Part shown: in pieces, positions 63,009-64,000 of the stretch | How the letters are laid out: the number at the start of each line of letters is the position of its first letter | Position numbering within the stretch: position 1 is the stretch's first letter | Assembly (NCBI GenBank): GCA_021773395.1 | Contig: JAJFKB010000020.1 | Span: 186,001-250,000, forward strand | Source: Gammaproteobacteria bacterium | GTDB taxonomy: Bacteria; Pseudomonadota; Gammaproteobacteria; Pseudomonadales; IMCC2047 | Length of the DNA stretch: 64,000 nt | Direction: 5' to 3' | The notes under the pieces: model-generated | The model's input: only the letters and a program-made list of their open reading frames with translations | The model's database searches: none | What the model was told of the DNA's origin: nothing | Program-made: the position numbers and the translations under genes

Positions 63009-64000
63009 TTACGAATAAAACCTAAAGTTAGTCAGCCTTTCCCACCAGGTCAGCATCAAGCGGTCACATACAGAATGAGCGGTGACAGCAATACGCTCCT
63101 GCAATGTTTTCTTGTGCACATAACAGACTTCATAAACATCCGCTTCATTACAGGCTGAGGTCAGATAGTCATCACTGGTACCCAGTTCATCGATCAAATT
63201 TTTATCCAAAGCACGTTTACCAAACCAGACTTCGCCAGTCGCTACTTCATCAATATTCAATGATGATCTGTGTTCCGATACGAAGCTTTTGAAAAGATCA
63301 TGGGTATCTTCCAGTTCTTCCTTAAATTTTTCGCGCCCTTTTTCTGTGTTTTCGCCAAACAGGGTTAATGTGCGTTTGTATTCGCCCGCCGTCATCAGCT
63401 CAAAATCCACATCGTGCTTCTTTAATAAACGATTAAAGTTAGGTAATTGCGCAACGACGCCAATTGAGCCTAATATCGCAAATGGAGCGGCCACAATTTT
63501 ATCAGCGATGCAGGCCATCATATAGCCACCGCTGGCGGCAACTTTGTCTACACAGACAGTTAAGGGTATCTCCCGATCACAGATTCGTTGCAGCTGAGAT
63601 GACGCGAGACCATAGGTGTGTACCATGCCACCACTGCTGCTTAGTCGCAGAATGACCTCATCCTCTTTCTGAGCAATGGCCAAAACGCTGGTGATTTCCT
63701 CGCGCAAAGAGCTCAGCGCGGACGCCTTTATATCACCTTCGAAATTTAGTACGTAGGCCCGTTTTTTATGCCCGCCCTCCTTTTCCACTTTAACCCGATC
63801 TTTCTTTTCCTGCTTACACTGTTTCTTCTGAGATTTGCACTCTTGCTTCAATACTTCCTTGTCCAGCGCTACGCTTTTTATCGCGTCTGTCATTGCATCC
63901 AGCTCTTTATTCAGGTGTTTCACCTCAATATGTCCGTCTGCTCCTTTCTTGGTTCGGCTTCCCGCAGAAACGATGGTGCCGACTATAATCATGACTGCTA
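63009..64000 (-). CDS. sohB: S49-family peptidase SohB, 5' end outside the window
   Basis: The frame stays open to the right edge (330 codons seen); an internal Met at 63992 lies within the N-terminal helix (AVMIIVGTIVSAG), so the true start is outside. A charged Lys/Glu-rich linker (about residues 30-75) precedes the ClpP-like S49 domain with RLSSSGGMVHTYGLASSQL, the catalytic Ser in VDKVAASGGYMMA and the catalytic Lys in MTAGEYKRTLTLFGENTEKG. SohB is a periplasm-facing inner-membrane protease that can suppress loss of DegP. Confidence 0.9.
   Translation of the reverse strand, partial: AVMIIVGTIVSAGSRTKKGADGHIEVKHLNKELDAMTDAIKSVALDKEVLKQECKSQKKQCKQEKKDRVKVEKEGGHKKRAYVLNFEGDIKASALSSLREEITSVLAIAQKEDEVILRLSSSGGMVHTYGLASSQLQRICDREIPLTVCVDKVAASGGYMMACIADKIVAAPFAILGSIGVVAQLPNFNRLLKKHDVDFELMTAGEYKRTLTLFGENTEKGREKFKEELEDTHDLFKSFVSEHRSSLNIDEVATGEVWFGKRALDKNLIDELGTSDDYLTSACNEADVYEVCYVHKKTLQERIAVTAHSVCDRLMLTWWERLTNFRFYS

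Overview
The window looks like a chromosomal segment of a marine-type gammaproteobacterium. I infer this from a cbb3 oxidase ccoNOQP-ccoGHI cluster, a fadBA pair, epmC, nudL next to pabB, mltD-gloB-methyltransferase-rnhA-dnaQ synteny, many c-di-GMP/HDOD signalling proteins and moderate GC. Genus cannot be fixed from sequence alone; a Cellvibrionaceae- or Marinobacter-like member of the Pseudomonadales sensu lato is a reasonable guess.

Layout. 0-6 kb (minus strand): cytochrome cbb3 oxidase (ccoN-O-Q-P) and its assembly genes (ccoG-H-I, ccoI cut by the window edge), with an FNR/Anr-like box ahead of ccoN. 6-9.5 kb: tusA, a MITE-like element, a conserved hypothetical gene, epmC and a MinD/FlhG-type ATPase. 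9.5-16.4 kb: a signalling block with an HDOD-histidine kinase, its likely partner response regulator (REC-PAS-GGDEF-EAL), tatD and an EAL-HDOD protein. 16.5-25.3 kb: slt, uspA, fadB, fadA, a broken diguanylate cyclase remnant, a stomatin/NfeD pair and a small conserved gene. 25.3-33 kb: an orphan FetB-like permease, a LysR regulator, the MoxR-DUF58-TgpA transglutaminase operon, fructose-bisphosphate aldolase and phosphoglycolate phosphatase.

33.2-49.3 kb is the accessory region and the most interesting part. A type I secretion ABC transporter (with an inactivated C39-like domain) and its HlyD adaptor are followed by a VapBC toxin-antitoxin pair, a patchwork of REP-associated tyrosine transposase (RAYT) sequences, two small membrane proteins, a 53-residue peptide gene and one giant 2848-residue protein. 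The giant has an N-terminal serine-hydrolase (lipase-like, GHSLGGH) domain, several RTX calcium-binding blocks, seven tandem ~95-residue cadherin/Ig-like repeats, three exact-length 110-residue repeats and a C-terminal RTX-type secretion end. The two membrane-protein genes both begin inside the same RAYT 3'-end sequence and each sits directly ahead of a secreted-type ORF. This suggests two cassettes of membrane protein plus effector, one of them cut short next to a RAYT insertion. A PEP-CTERM protein gene closes the region.

50-58.4 kb returns to housekeeping genes: mltD, gloB, a SAM methyltransferase, rnhA, dnaQ, nhaB, nudL and pabB. 58.4-64 kb holds a tyrosine recombinase, a gene-poor kilobase with a perfect 25-bp inverted repeat, a TetR regulator with two matching palindromic operators, a CPA2 cation/proton antiporter, and an S49 peptidase (sohB) running off the right edge.
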